64,000 nucleotides of DNA from Streptomyces sp. NBC_00708. GTDB taxonomy: Bacteria; Actinomycetota; Actinomycetes; Streptomycetales; Streptomycetaceae. Below, in pieces: positions 45,783 through 55,322 of this stretch. Where the stretch lies: the NCBI GenBank assembly GCA_036226585.1, contig CP108997.1, positions 5,146,001 to 5,210,000 of the forward strand, read 5' to 3'. How positions within the stretch are numbered: position 1 is the stretch's first letter; each line of letters opens with the position of its first letter. Under the pieces are notes generated by a model. It was given only the letters and a program-made list of their open reading frames with translations. It was not told where the DNA came from and searched no databases. The translations under genes and the position numbers were made by a program.

Positions 45783-47003
45783 TCAGGGGTGACGGGGGGC
45801 GAGCGTGCCGGGCCGGTCGGTTCCGCCCACCTCGTGCAGCGCGTGGGCCAGGGCGTGCTGGAGGGCGAACTGGCCGGCGCCGACCAGTCCGGCGTCGGCG
45901 CCGAGCCTGGTCCGCTCGATGGTGAGGTGCTCGGTGACGAGCGGATGGCAGCTCTCGTAGAGCCGGCTGCGCACAGCGGCGACGAACTGTTCCAGGGTGG
46001 AGAGGATGCCGCCCAGGTAGACGGCGTCCGGGTTGAAGAAGTTGACGTTGGCGGCGAGCACCTGGCCCAGGTAGTCGCCGGCCCTGCGGACCGTGCGGGT
46101 GGCCAGGGGATCGCCGTCCAGGGCGAGCCGGGCCACATCCTCGGTGCTGTTCACGTCGGCCCCGCGCTCGCGCAGGATGCGTACCAGCGCGGCACCCGAC
46201 GCCACGGTCTCCAGGCAGCCGGTGTTCCCGCAGGAGCAGGGGATGCCGGCACCGGCGTCGATCCGGATATGCGTGATGTCCCCGGCGGCGCCCTGGGCGC
46301 CTCGGTACAGGCGCCCCTCGACGATCACGCCCGCGCCGATCGCGGAACCGATCTTGACCATGATGGTCTGGGCGTTCGCGTCGGGCCGGACGGTGTGCTC
46401 GCCGACCGCCATGCAGTTGGCGTCGTTGTCCACGGCTGCCGGGACGCCGAAGCGCTCCTGGAGCCAGTCGGCGACCGGGAAGCGGTTCCAGCCCGGCATC
46501 CGCGAGGGCCGGACGACCGACCCCGACACGGTGTCCACCGGGCCGGGCAGTGAGAGCCCGACCCCGCGCAGGCGGCCGGTTTCGCGTCGGCCGGCCAGGG
46601 TCTCCAGGGCCTCGGCCAGCCGGGGCAGGGCCGCCTCCGGTCCGTCGGAGATCAGGAACGGGACCGTCGAGACGTCGGTCAGGCCGCCGCCCGGAAGGAC
46701 CACGCCGATCCTGGCGTGCCGGCCTCCGAGGTCGGCGGCGACGGCGAAATCGTCACGGCTGCCGACCCTCAGTGCCTTGCGGGGGCGTCCGCCCGTGGAA
46801 GCCTGAATGCCTTCCTCGGCGACCAGACCGCGGTCCACCAGGTGCCCCACGGCGAGGGAGATGGTGGACGCGGCGGCCCCGAGACGCTCCGCGAGTTCGG
46901 CGCGTGACGTGGCCTGGCCCGAAGCGATGAGTTCCAGAACACGCACGGCGAGGGACGGGGTCCCTTTGGTGGCCTTGCGGTCCCACGCACTTATTCCAGT
47001 CAT
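45783..47003 (-). CDS. ROK-family transcriptional regulator
   Basis: 406 residues. N-terminal winged HTH (LELIASGQATSRAELAERLG, STISLAVGHLVDRGLV) fused to a ROK sugar-kinase-like domain: DLGGRHARIGVVLPGGG, VDNDANCMAVGE, and the zinc-binding CSCGNTGCLE with GAAGDITHIR. Such regulators repress sugar uptake genes until a sugar or phosphosugar binds. ATG 47003 is preferred over TTG two codons earlier. It is divergent from the family 5 binding-protein operon and probably controls both directions through a palindrome near 47174. Confidence 0.92.
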   Translation of the reverse strand: MTGISAWDRKATKGTPSLAVRVLELIASGQATSRAELAERLGAAASTISLAVGHLVDRGLVAEEGIQASTGGRPRKALRVGSRDDFAVAADLGGRHARIGVVLPGGGLTDVSTVPFLISDGPEAALPRLAEALETLAGRRETGRLRGVGLSLPGPVDTVSGSVVRPSRMPGWNRFPVADWLQERFGVPAAVDNDANCMAVGEHTVRPDANAQTIMVKIGSAIGAGVIVEGRLYRGAQGAAGDITHIRIDAGAGIPCSCGNTGCLETVASGAALVRILRERGADVNSTEDVARLALDGDPLATRTVRRAGDYLGQVLAANVNFFNPDAVYLGGILSTLEQFVAAVRSRLYESCHPLVTEHLTIERTRLGADAGLVGAGQFALQHALAHALHEVGGTDRPGTLAPRHP

Positions 47004-47173
47004 GTACAAAGTTACTTCCGCAACGGGGTAGGTGGCGCAGACGATACGCCCGCACTTCGCACAGGGGAACAGTCGGATGAAGGAAGTAGGTCACCCGAGA
47101 ATGCCGCTAAATGGGCACAAAACGCCCCAAGAGGTTGGGTGAAATAGGGCAAGGGGACTTTCGTCGAATGTGC

Positions 47174-47191
47174 AGTAACTTACTTGTTACT
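47174..47191. promoter_or_regulatory. Inverted repeat, candidate ROK operator
   Basis: AGTAAC-TTACTT-GTTACT is a perfect 6-bp dyad in AT-rich DNA, 100 bp upstream of the binding-protein gene. A related AAGTTACTT lies at 47008-47016 beside the ROK start. The 287-bp divergent region holds no gene. Confidence 0.5.
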
Positions 47192-47290
47192 AATTCTTGT
47201 TTGTTTCTTCGATGGCTGCGGCGTTAGCTGTCGTGAACGCAGCGCCGACCTTCCCGAGCGGCTGCGGGCCCTATCGAACCGAGGAGTGTC

Positions 47291-49108
47291 ATGATCCTTA
47301 CCCGCACGGTGGACAGCCGCCGTTGGGCCCTCGCCGCAGGCGCCGCCACCACCGCGGCCGTACTGCTGTCCGGCTGTTCCGGCGGGGGCGCGACCTCCTC
47401 CGGCTCCGCCTCGTCGGACAGCATCAACTACGCGCTGCCGGCGAACTTCACCCCGAACTGGATCCTCCCGGTCGGCACCGCCGCCCACCTGAACACCAAC
47501 AACTCCTCGATATCCCAGTCCCTCTGGGAGCCGCTGATCGCGTACGACGGCTCCACCGGCAAGGTGGGCTGGAACAAGGACAACTCGCTCGCGACCGCCG
47601 CCGACTTCGCCGAGGACAGCAAGAGCGTCACGATCACGCTCGGCGACCGGCACTGGAGCGACGGCGAGAAGATCACCTCGCGCGACGTGCAGTTCTGGTT
47701 CAACCTGGTCAAGGCCAACAAGAAGGACTGGGCCAGCTACAGCCCGGGCAAGGCGCCGGACAACTGGACCGCGCTGAAGATCGTGGACGACACGCACTTC
47801 ACGATCACCTTCGACAAGGCCTACAACACGCAGTGGATGCTCGCCAACGAGCTGAGCATGATCCGCCCGATGCCGCAGCACGTCTGGGACAAGACCAGCG
47901 ACGCCGGCAAGGTGTCGGACCTCGACCTCACCCCGGCGGGCGCCAGGAAGGTGTGGACGTACCTCAACACGGCCGCCAAGAAGATCTCCGGTTACGCCAC
48001 CGACCCGCTCTGGAAGACGGTCAGCGGCCCGTACACCATCAAGTCCTTCTCCACGGCGGGCAAGGTGCAGCTGCTGGCCAACGCCAAGTACGACGGCGGC
48101 GGCAAGGCCAACATCAAGACCGTGAACCTGCTCCCGTTCACCACCACGGACGCCGAGGAGAACGCGCTGCGGGCCGGCACGGTCGACTACGGCTACATCA
48201 ACGCCACCAACCTCAGCCAGGAAGCGTCCTTCACCGCCAAGGGCTACACCCTCAAGCCGTGGGCCGGCTGGGCGATCACCTACATGCCGTACAACTTCAA
48301 CAACCCCACCATGGGCCCCGTCTTCAAGCAGCTCTACGCCCGCCAGGCGATCCAGATGTCGGTGGACCAGGCGACCCTGTCCAAGGTCATCTTCAACGGC
48401 ACCGCCGTCTCCACCTACGGGCCCGTCCCGCAGGGCCAGACCTCCTCCTTCGTCTCCGAGGCGCAGAAGAACAACCCGTACCCCTTCTCCACCGCCAAGG
48501 CGCGGAAGCTGCTCACCGACCACGGCTGGACCGAGCAGAACGGCACCATGGTCTGCACCGACGCCGGCAGCGGCGACGACCAGTGCGGCGCCGGGGTCGA
48601 CAAGGGCACGAAGTTCACGATGCAGGTGCTGTCGCAGTCCGGCTCGACCGTCACCGACAACCTGATGAGCGCGCTCCAGTCCTCCTTCGCCAAGTCCGGC
48701 ATCGGCTTCGGCATCAAGACCGCACCGGTCAACTCCGTCCTCTCGCAGGCCGGCCAGTGCGAGGCCGGGGACTCCGGCTGCAAGTGGCAGCTGTCCTTCT
48801 TCGGCAGCGCCGGCAGCTGGTACTTCCCCGCCTACCCGAGCGGTGACTCGCTCTTCGCGACCGGCGGAGGCTCCAACTTCGGCAGCTACTCCAACTCCGA
48901 CGTGGACAAGCTGGTCGAGAAGACCACCACCGACTCCTCCGACGCCGCCATGCAGAAGTACAGCGAGGCCCTGGCCAAGGATCTCCCGGTGATCTGGCTG
49001 CCGGAGCCCGACTACCAGGTCTCCGTCGTCAAGAGCGGCCTCGGCGGCTTCGCCCAGGACTCGCTCGCCAACTTCCACCCGGCCATGTGGAAGTGGACCA
49101 AGAAGTGA
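47291..49108 (+). CDS. ABC transporter substrate-binding lipoprotein, family 5
   Basis: 605 residues. Lipoprotein signal RRWALAAGAATTAAVLLSGC with lipobox LSGC, then SBP_bac_5 features (ISQSLWEPLIAYD, ITSRDVQFWFNLVK, YARQAIQMSVDQATLSK). It carries three pairs of Cys in an insertion (MVCTDAGSGDDQCGAG, GQCEAGDSGCKW), suggesting disulphides. GAGGAG precedes ATG. First gene of a five-gene importer/kinase operon. The presence of ROK proteins hints at a sugar-containing ligand, perhaps a glycopeptide or amino-sugar conjugate. Confidence 0.9.
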   Translation: MILTRTVDSRRWALAAGAATTAAVLLSGCSGGGATSSGSASSDSINYALPANFTPNWILPVGTAAHLNTNNSSISQSLWEPLIAYDGSTGKVGWNKDNSLATAADFAEDSKSVTITLGDRHWSDGEKITSRDVQFWFNLVKANKKDWASYSPGKAPDNWTALKIVDDTHFTITFDKAYNTQWMLANELSMIRPMPQHVWDKTSDAGKVSDLDLTPAGARKVWTYLNTAAKKISGYATDPLWKTVSGPYTIKSFSTAGKVQLLANAKYDGGGKANIKTVNLLPFTTTDAEENALRAGTVDYGYINATNLSQEASFTAKGYTLKPWAGWAITYMPYNFNNPTMGPVFKQLYARQAIQMSVDQATLSKVIFNGTAVSTYGPVPQGQTSSFVSEAQKNNPYPFSTAKARKLLTDHGWTEQNGTMVCTDAGSGDDQCGAGVDKGTKFTMQVLSQSGSTVTDNLMSALQSSFAKSGIGFGIKTAPVNSVLSQAGQCEAGDSGCKWQLSFFGSAGSWYFPAYPSGDSLFATGGGSNFGSYSNSDVDKLVEKTTTDSSDAAMQKYSEALAKDLPVIWLPEPDYQVSVVKSGLGGFAQDSLANFHPAMWKWTKK

Positions 49109-49158
49109 GCCGGGTCGCCGACCACGCGCACCACTGAGCCGAAGCGACCGGAAAACAC

Positions 49159-50118
49159 ATGAGCACTTCCAAGTACCTCCTCAGGCGGGTCCTGCAAGCC
49201 GTCGTGGTGATCGTCATCGTGACGATCGTGGTCTTCGGTCTGCTGCACGCCCTGCCCGGGGGCCCCGCACGCGGGATCCTCGGCCCGCAGGCCACCGCGC
49301 AGCAGATCACGGCCTTCAACCACGAACAGGGCCTCGACAAGCCCCTGCCGGTTCAGTACTTCTACTACCTGAACCAGCTGATCCACGGTGACCTCGGGAC
49401 CTCGTACACCCTCAACGAGCCGGTGTCCCAGCTGATCACCGAACGGCTGCCGAAGACACTGCTCCTCACCGTCCTGTCGGCCGTCGTCGGCCTGGTGCTG
49501 GCGATCCCGCTCGGCATGTGGCAGGCCATGCGGCGCAACAAGCCGGCGGACTACGTCATCACCACGCTGAGCTTCATCGCCTACTCCACGCCCGTCTACT
49601 TCCTCGGGCTGGTCCTCGTGCTGGTCTTCAGCCAGACGCTGGCGTGGTTCCCCTCCCAGGCCCCCCAGGGCGACACGCTCGCCCAGGTCTTCTCCGAACC
49701 GCAGGCGCTCGTGCTGCCGGTGGTCGCGGGCGCCGCCTCGATGATCGCGGTGTTCAGCCGCTACATGAGGGCGGCCACCCTGGAGAACCTCTCCGAGGAC
49801 TACGTCAGGACCGCGCGGGCCGGCGGCTCCCGCTCCCGCGCCATCCTGTGGCGGCACGTGTTCCGCAACTCGCTGACCCCCGTGGTCGCCATGCTCGGGT
49901 ACTACGTGCCCGTGCTGTTCGGCGGTGCCCTGGTCGTCGAGCAGCTCTTCAACTACCCCGGTATGGGCCTGCTCTTCTGGACCGCCGCGCAGTCCTCCGA
50001 CTACCCGGTGCTCCTGGGCTGTGTGCTCGTCATCGCGATGGCCACGGTGACCGGAACGCTCCTCGCCGACATCGTCCAGCGGGTCATCGACCCCCGAGTG
50101 AAGGCAGGCCGGGCATGA
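49159..50118 (+). CDS. ABC transporter permease (DppB-like)
   Basis: 319 residues, six helices. N-terminus YLLRRVLQAVVVIVIVTIVVF, LPGGPARGILG, EAA-loop region ARAGGSRSRAILWRHVFRNSLTP, and the C-terminal FNYPGMGLLFW. It overlaps the next permease gene by 4 bp (ATGA). Confidence 0.93.
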   Translation: MSTSKYLLRRVLQAVVVIVIVTIVVFGLLHALPGGPARGILGPQATAQQITAFNHEQGLDKPLPVQYFYYLNQLIHGDLGTSYTLNEPVSQLITERLPKTLLLTVLSAVVGLVLAIPLGMWQAMRRNKPADYVITTLSFIAYSTPVYFLGLVLVLVFSQTLAWFPSQAPQGDTLAQVFSEPQALVLPVVAGAASMIAVFSRYMRAATLENLSEDYVRTARAGGSRSRAILWRHVFRNSLTPVVAMLGYYVPVLFGGALVVEQLFNYPGMGLLFWTAAQSSDYPVLLGCVLVIAMATVTGTLLADIVQRVIDPRVKAGRA

Positions 50119-51014
50119 GCGCCGTCATCCAGCCGGGCCAGGTGCCCGGCAAGGTCACCGCCCCCGTCACGGCGTCCGGTACCCGCCTCGCGGTCCGGCG
50201 CTTCCGCCGCAACCGGCTCGCGGTCGTCGGGCTCGGCGTCGTCGCCTTCTTCTTCCTGTTCTGCTTCGTGGGCCCGCTGGTGTACTCCACCGACCAGACC
50301 CACACGCTGCTCGACCAGGTCAACCTCGCCCCCAGCGGCTCGCACTGGCTGGGCACCGACGCGGTCGGCCACGACGTACTGGGCCGACTCATGTACGGCG
50401 GCAAGGTCTCACTGATCGTCGGCCTTGCCGCGGGCGTGCTCGCCACCGTCATCGGCACCCTGTGGGGCGCCGTCGCCGGTTACGCGGGCGGCTGGATCGA
50501 CGCGGTCATGATGCGCGTCGTCGACGCGGGCATCGCCATCCCCGCCCTCTTCATCCTGCTGGTCGTCTCGGCCATCACCACTCCGGACCTGACCGGGCTG
50601 ATCGTCATCCTGGGCTTCGTCTCCTGGCTCGTGCCGTCCCGGCTGGTCAGGGCGGAGACGCTGAGCCTGAAGAACCGCGACTACGTGCTGACACTCCGGG
50701 CCATCGGCGGTACGCACGGCCGCGCGATCATCCGGCACATCCTGCCGAACTCGGTGTCGACCATCATCGTCGCCGCCACCTTCCAGATCGCCGACGCCAT
50801 CCTGCTCGTCGCGTACGTCTCCTACCTGGGCCTGGGCGTCCAGCCGCCGTCCACCGACTGGGGCGGCATGCTGTCGGCCGGTCTCACCGCCGCGTACTCC
50901 GGCTACTGGTGGCTCATCATTCCGCCCGGCCTGGCCATCATCCTGGTGGTGTGGGCGTTCAACGCGATCGGGGACGGGCTCCGCGACGCATTCGACGTGA
51001 GGGGACGCGGATGA
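50115..51014 (+). CDS. ABC transporter permease (DppC-like)
   Basis: 299 residues. N-terminal cytoplasmic tail, FRRNRLAVVGLGVVAFFF, then the DppC hallmark PSGSHWLGTDAVGHDVLGRL and the EAA loop LKNRDYVLTLRAIGGTHG. Coupled by 4-bp overlaps to both neighbours. The longer frame upstream is a shadow of the first permease. Confidence 0.93.
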   Translation: MSAVIQPGQVPGKVTAPVTASGTRLAVRRFRRNRLAVVGLGVVAFFFLFCFVGPLVYSTDQTHTLLDQVNLAPSGSHWLGTDAVGHDVLGRLMYGGKVSLIVGLAAGVLATVIGTLWGAVAGYAGGWIDAVMMRVVDAGIAIPALFILLVVSAITTPDLTGLIVILGFVSWLVPSRLVRAETLSLKNRDYVLTLRAIGGTHGRAIIRHILPNSVSTIIVAATFQIADAILLVAYVSYLGLGVQPPSTDWGGMLSAGLTAAYSGYWWLIIPPGLAIILVVWAFNAIGDGLRDAFDVRGRG

Positions 51015-52720
51015 CCGCCACCCAGCGCCCCGCCGCACCGCAGGCCGGGCCGATCCTCGAACTCGACGGCCTCGGCGTCGTCTTCACCACCGAGAGCGGA
51101 GAGGTACCCGCCGTCCGGGGCGTCTCCCTCCACGTCGCACCCGGCGAGACGCTCGCCCTCGTCGGAGAGTCGGGCTCCGGCAAGTCCACCATCGCGTTCG
51201 CCGCGATGGGCCTGCTCAGCGGCAACGCCCGGACCACCGGCAGCGCCGTCATCGCCGGCACGCAGGTCGTCGGCGCCCGGGAGAGCGACCTCGCCGCGCT
51301 GCGCGGCCGGACCGCCTCCATGGTCTTCCAGGAGCCGGCCACCGCCCTGGACCCGCTGACCCGGGTCGGCAGGCAGATCGCCGAGGTGATCCGCAACCAC
51401 CGCGAGATGTCCGCCAAGGAGGCCGCTGCCGAGGCCGTCGCCCTCCTGCGCAAGGTCGGCATCCCCGAGCCGGAGAAGCGGGCCACGGCCTACCCCTTCC
51501 AGCTCTCGGGCGGACAGCGCCAGCGCGTCGTCATCGCCATGGCCATCGCCAACGACCCCGCCCTGCTGATCGCCGACGAGCCGACCACCGCGCTGGACGT
51601 CACGGTCCAGGCCGAGATCCTCGACCTGCTGCGCCGGCTCGCAGCCGAGACCGGCACGGGCGTCCTGCTGGTCACCCACAACATGGGCGTCGTCGCCGAC
51701 TTCGCCGACCGGGTCGCCGTGATGTACCGCGGGGAGATCGTGGAGACCGGACCGGTCGAGGACGTGCTCCTGCGCCCGGCCCACGACTACACCCGCCGAC
51801 TGCTGGGAGCCGTGCCCCGGCTCTCGGTCGCCGAGACGGACAAGGCCGCCCCGGCCGCCGCCACCGAGGCCCCGGACACCGAGCCGGTCGCCGAACTTCG
51901 CGACGTCTCCGTGGTCTTCGGCCGCGGCAAGAACGCCGTACGGGCCCTGGACGGCGTCTCCCTCGCCGTGCACCCCGGCCAGACCCTGGGCCTGGTGGGC
52001 GAGTCGGGCTCCGGCAAGTCCACCGCCTCCAGGGTCGCGCTCGGCCTGATCGCGCCGACCTCCGGCACGGTTTCCCTGTTCGGCACCGACCTGGGACGCG
52101 CCAGGTCCCGGGCCCGCCGGGCCCTGCGGGCCGGGATCGGCGTGGTCCTGCAGGACCCGGTCGCCTCGCTGGACGCCCGGATGACGGTCGGCGAGTGCGT
52201 GGCCGAACCGCTCAGGGTCCACCTCAAGGGGCTGACCGCCAAGGACCGCCGGAGCAAGGTGGCCGCCATCCTCGACCGCGTCCGGCTGCCGCGCGAACTC
52301 GCCGACCGGGCTCCCCGGGAGCTGTCCGGCGGGCAGCGCCAGCGGGTCAGCCTGGCCCGTGCGCTGGTCCTGGAACCCCGGCTGCTGGTCGCCGACGAAC
52401 CCACCAGCGCGCTGGACGTCAGCGTGCAGCAGGCCGTGCTCGAAGTGATCTCCGAGCTCCAGGACGAGCTGGGCTTCGCCTGCCTCTTCGTCTCCCACGA
52501 CCTGGCCGTCGTCCAGCACTTCGCGCAGCGCGTCGTGGTGCTGAGGGGCGGACGCATTCAGGAGCAGGGCCCCACCGGGGAGACCCTGCTGCACCCGGAG
52601 ACCGACTACACCCGCGGCCTGCTGGCCGCCGTACCGGTGCCGGACCCGGTGGTCCAGCGCGGCCGCAGGGCCGAGCGCCTGGCCGCCCTCGCGGCCGGCC
52701 GGACGGAGGTCCAGGCATGA
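51011..52720 (+). CDS. Double ABC ATPase (OppD-OppF fusion)
   Basis: 569 residues carrying two complete nucleotide-binding domains. Domain 1 (about 15-270): [34 protein letters not shown]. Domain 2 (about 295-550): [34 protein letters not shown]. The Cys-rich oligo_HPY tails seen in the other locus are missing or reduced. A single fused ATPase replaces the separate OppD and OppF. Start ATG overlaps the permease stop and its own stop overlaps the kinase start. Confidence 0.94.
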   Translation: MTATQRPAAPQAGPILELDGLGVVFTTESGEVPAVRGVSLHVAPGETLALVGESGSGKSTIAFAAMGLLSGNARTTGSAVIAGTQVVGARESDLAALRGRTASMVFQEPATALDPLTRVGRQIAEVIRNHREMSAKEAAAEAVALLRKVGIPEPEKRATAYPFQLSGGQRQRVVIAMAIANDPALLIADEPTTALDVTVQAEILDLLRRLAAETGTGVLLVTHNMGVVADFADRVAVMYRGEIVETGPVEDVLLRPAHDYTRRLLGAVPRLSVAETDKAAPAAATEAPDTEPVAELRDVSVVFGRGKNAVRALDGVSLAVHPGQTLGLVGESGSGKSTASRVALGLIAPTSGTVSLFGTDLGRARSRARRALRAGIGVVLQDPVASLDARMTVGECVAEPLRVHLKGLTAKDRRSKVAAILDRVRLPRELADRAPRELSGGQRQRVSLARALVLEPRLLVADEPTSALDVSVQQAVLEVISELQDELGFACLFVSHDLAVVQHFAQRVVVLRGGRIQEQGPTGETLLHPETDYTRGLLAAVPVPDPVVQRGRRAERLAALAAGRTEVQA

Positions 52721-53652
52721 ACACGTACGACCGCAGGCTCTTCGCGGGCGTGGACATCGGCGGCACCACCACGCAGGTGGTCCTCTGCGACGACGACCTG
52801 ACCGTCCTGGACCGGGCCGAGACCGCGACCCCGGCGGACCGGGGCGGCCGGGCCATGACCGACGCGGCCCTGGGCGCCCTGGCCCCGCTCCTGGAGCGCA
52901 CCCCAGGCCGGCTCACCGGCTGCGGGGCCGGGGCCGCGGGCGTCGTGGACTCCGTCACCGGACGCATCCTGGTGGCCAGCGACTCCTTCACCGGCTGGGC
53001 CGGTTTCGGGGTGACGGACGCCCTGGAGGCGGCGCTCGGAGTCCCGGCCTTCCTGGACAACGACGTCAACGCCTTCCTGTACGGGGAGACCTCGGGCGGC
53101 GCGGTCCGCGACGAGCAGGACGTCCTCGGGATCACCCTGGGCACCGGCGTCGGCGGCGCGCTGTGGAGCGACGGCGCGCTGTTCACCGGCCCGCACGGCG
53201 CGGCCGGCGAAATCGGGCACATCCCCGGCTTCGGGGACCTGCTCTGCTCCTGCGGCGGGCGGGGCCATCTGGAGACCCTGGCCTCCGGCCGCTCCATCGG
53301 CGCCCGCTACGCCGAGCGCACCGGCCGGCGGCTGACCGCCCGGGAGGTCGCGGACGCGGCGGGCGGCGGTGACGAGGACGCCCGCGCGGTGTTCCGGGCC
53401 GCCGGGGAGGGGATCGCGCGGGCCATCGTGATGACGGCGGGCGTCGTCGACATCACGACCGTGGTGGTGGGCGGCGGGGTCAGCCGTGCCTGGCCGCTGC
53501 TGAGCCCGGTCGTCCTCGCCGCGCTGGCCGCCGAACCGCCGGTCAGCGGGCACCCCGTACGGCTGGTCAGGTCCGGCCTGGGCTCCGACGCGGTACCGGT
53601 CGGCGCCGCCGCCCGCGCGCTGCGGGAGCTCGCGGTGGGCTCACCGGCCTGA
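52717..53652 (+). CDS. ROK-family sugar kinase
   Basis: 311 residues without an HTH domain. Phosphate-1 loop GVDIGGTTTQVVLCD, LDNDVNAFLYGE, ITLGTGVGGALW, the zinc motif GAAGEIGHIPGFGDLLCSCGGRGHLET and adenosine segment VVVGGGVSRAW. Similar to glucokinase and GlcNAc/ManNAc kinases; it would phosphorylate a sugar liberated from the imported ligand. Translationally coupled to the ATPase gene by ATGA. Confidence 0.9.
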   Translation: MNTYDRRLFAGVDIGGTTTQVVLCDDDLTVLDRAETATPADRGGRAMTDAALGALAPLLERTPGRLTGCGAGAAGVVDSVTGRILVASDSFTGWAGFGVTDALEAALGVPAFLDNDVNAFLYGETSGGAVRDEQDVLGITLGTGVGGALWSDGALFTGPHGAAGEIGHIPGFGDLLCSCGGRGHLETLASGRSIGARYAERTGRRLTAREVADAAGGGDEDARAVFRAAGEGIARAIVMTAGVVDITTVVVGGGVSRAWPLLSPVVLAALAAEPPVSGHPVRLVRSGLGSDAVPVGAAARALRELAVGSPA

Positions 53653-53687
53653 CCCCGCGGGGCCCGACCTCGTACACGGCATGAAGA

Positions 53688-53720
53688 GAGGACCCCCGTC
53701 CCGCCCGGACGGGGGTCCTC
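53688..53720. terminator. Bidirectional terminator
   Basis: 14-bp perfect stem (53688-53701 with 53707-53720) and 5-nt loop between the convergent ROK kinase and GH64 genes. Confidence 0.85.
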
Positions 53721-53741
53721 CCGGTTCTGTGGGGGGTGGGC

Positions 53742-54971
53742 TCAGGAACCGACGCTCACCGTGAACCGCCTCGGGTTGCCGTCGTTCGCGGCGCCCGAGA
53801 CGTCCGGCTGGCCGTCCGGACGCACGTCGTCGTACGGGAAGGCGTAGCCGATGGGGCTGTTGGCGTGGACGATCCGGGACCAGTGGTTGGTCACCGCGCC
53901 CTGGTAGTAGTCGGACACCGAGGTGCCGTTCGGCTGGTCCGGGTGGCTGAGCATGATCGAGCGGTTGAAGCCCGCCGCCAGCCGCGCCAGCAGGGCCTTC
54001 TTGTCGTCGTTGTCCGCCGGGTTGTTGGTGAACGGCCCGTGGTTGCAGGTGAAGATGTCCTTCGACACCGGCTTGCCGAAGGTGTGCCCGCCGTCGAAGG
54101 TCAGGGTGTCGCCGCTGACCCGGCCGGTGCGCACGCCGCGCCCGCCCTGGAGGTCGATCCGCAGGTCCGTCGAGCGGTACTTCTCCCAGACCTCGTCGAT
54201 CTGCGCCGTGAACAGGTCGCGGAACGGCATCTGGTCCGGGCGGTCGAAGTAGGGCGCCATCAGGTTCTGCGGGGAGATGACCCGCAGCACGCTGCCGTCC
54301 GCGCCGCGGGTCACCAACTGGTCCCAGGGCTGGCCGTCGGCGGCCGCCTGGGCGATGAGGCCGTCGGCGATCCGCTGCACGGCGCCGTCGGGGAGCGGGG
54401 CGACGGCGTGCGTGGAGTCGCCCTCCAGGGTCAGTCCGATCGGCAGCGCCGTCACCAGGTCGACGTAGCTGATGTTGGCGTACAGCTGCTGCGGGTTGAA
54501 CGTGAACTCGCAGAACGACCAGGTGCGCCCGTAGTTCGGGTCCGTGGACGTGGCGAACGCCGGCTCGACCAGGGCGGGGCCCGGGTTGAGGTAGAAGGTC
54601 AGGGTGTCGTCCCGGACGAAGTAGACCCGGGCGCCGTACATCTGAGGAAGCGTCAGCACGACGGGCGCGCCGCCCGCGCCGTTCAGCGGGATGGCGCAGT
54701 CGACCGGCAGCGGGGTCTGCGGGGCCGAGGGGGAGTCGGGGTGGTAGACGCTGCCGTCGGCGCGCAGCAGGACCCAGCGGTCGGTGCCCTGCTCGTGGCC
54801 GGTGACATAGGCGTTGACACGGCCGGGCAGCGACTTGTTGACCAGGGCCAGTTCACAGGTGGCGGCGGACGCCGAGGCGCTCGGGCTCAACGCACTGCCC
54901 CAGAGGGGGTAGGTCAGTGCGGTGCCGGTGGCGGCGGCTGTGCCCGTCAGGAACTTCCGGCGCGAAATCAT
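53742..54971 (-). CDS. Secreted GH64 beta-1,3-glucanase (laminaripentaose-producing type)
   Basis: 409 residues. Tat signal SRRKFLTGTAAATGTALTY. The catalytic region SFCEFTFNPQQLYANI...YVDLV places Glu155 and Asp171 sixteen residues apart, exactly the spacing of the Glu/Asp catalytic pair of the Streptomyces laminaripentaose-producing enzyme. ILSHPDQPNG-like and NHGPFTNNP segments also fit the family. It cuts beta-1,3-glucan of fungal or yeast walls into pentaoses. ATG 54971 has GGAG upstream. It is divergent from GH101 and functionally complements the GH16/GH3/GH1 locus 25 kb away. Confidence 0.92.
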   Translation of the reverse strand: MISRRKFLTGTAAATGTALTYPLWGSALSPSASASAATCELALVNKSLPGRVNAYVTGHEQGTDRWVLLRADGSVYHPDSPSAPQTPLPVDCAIPLNGAGGAPVVLTLPQMYGARVYFVRDDTLTFYLNPGPALVEPAFATSTDPNYGRTWSFCEFTFNPQQLYANISYVDLVTALPIGLTLEGDSTHAVAPLPDGAVQRIADGLIAQAAADGQPWDQLVTRGADGSVLRVISPQNLMAPYFDRPDQMPFRDLFTAQIDEVWEKYRSTDLRIDLQGGRGVRTGRVSGDTLTFDGGHTFGKPVSKDIFTCNHGPFTNNPADNDDKKALLARLAAGFNRSIMLSHPDQPNGTSVSDYYQGAVTNHWSRIVHANSPIGYAFPYDDVRPDGQPDVSGAANDGNPRRFTVSVGS

Positions 54972-55094
54972 GAGGCGACTCCGGGGGTACGTGGGGGGCG
55001 CGGACGGGTGGACCGTGCGGGGGGAGGTGGAGCGGGGGCGTCCGCGGTGCGCACCACTTTCGCGACGCGCGGCACGGGCGTCAAGACTTGTGAC

Positions 55095-55108
55095 TGAGAG
55101 CGCTCTCA
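55095..55108. promoter_or_regulatory. 14-bp LacI-type operator TGAGAGCGCTCTCA
   Basis: A perfect 14-bp palindrome with central AGCGCT, of the same form as the Streptomyces CebR box TGGGAGCGCTCCCA. It lies in the 351-bp region between GH64 (124 bp from its start) and GH101, which otherwise contains no gene. A LacI-family repressor probably binds it. Confidence 0.65.
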
Positions 55109-55322
55109 AAAAGAAGAACTCTTCACAACTCGATGCTGGTGGGCGGCACTTGCCGGGTCGCTGTCCGTCGTTCGCGCAACGCGTGATCAGGAACTGAACA
55201 CGGCGTCCGGGTTGTCCCGGCTCCGCCCCGCTTGGACTTACGGAGGGCGGTTGTTGGACTGGAGAAGCCCTCGGGGCCGTCCGTCGTTGACGGTGCGCGG
55301 AGCCGACGACTACGCAGTGCAC

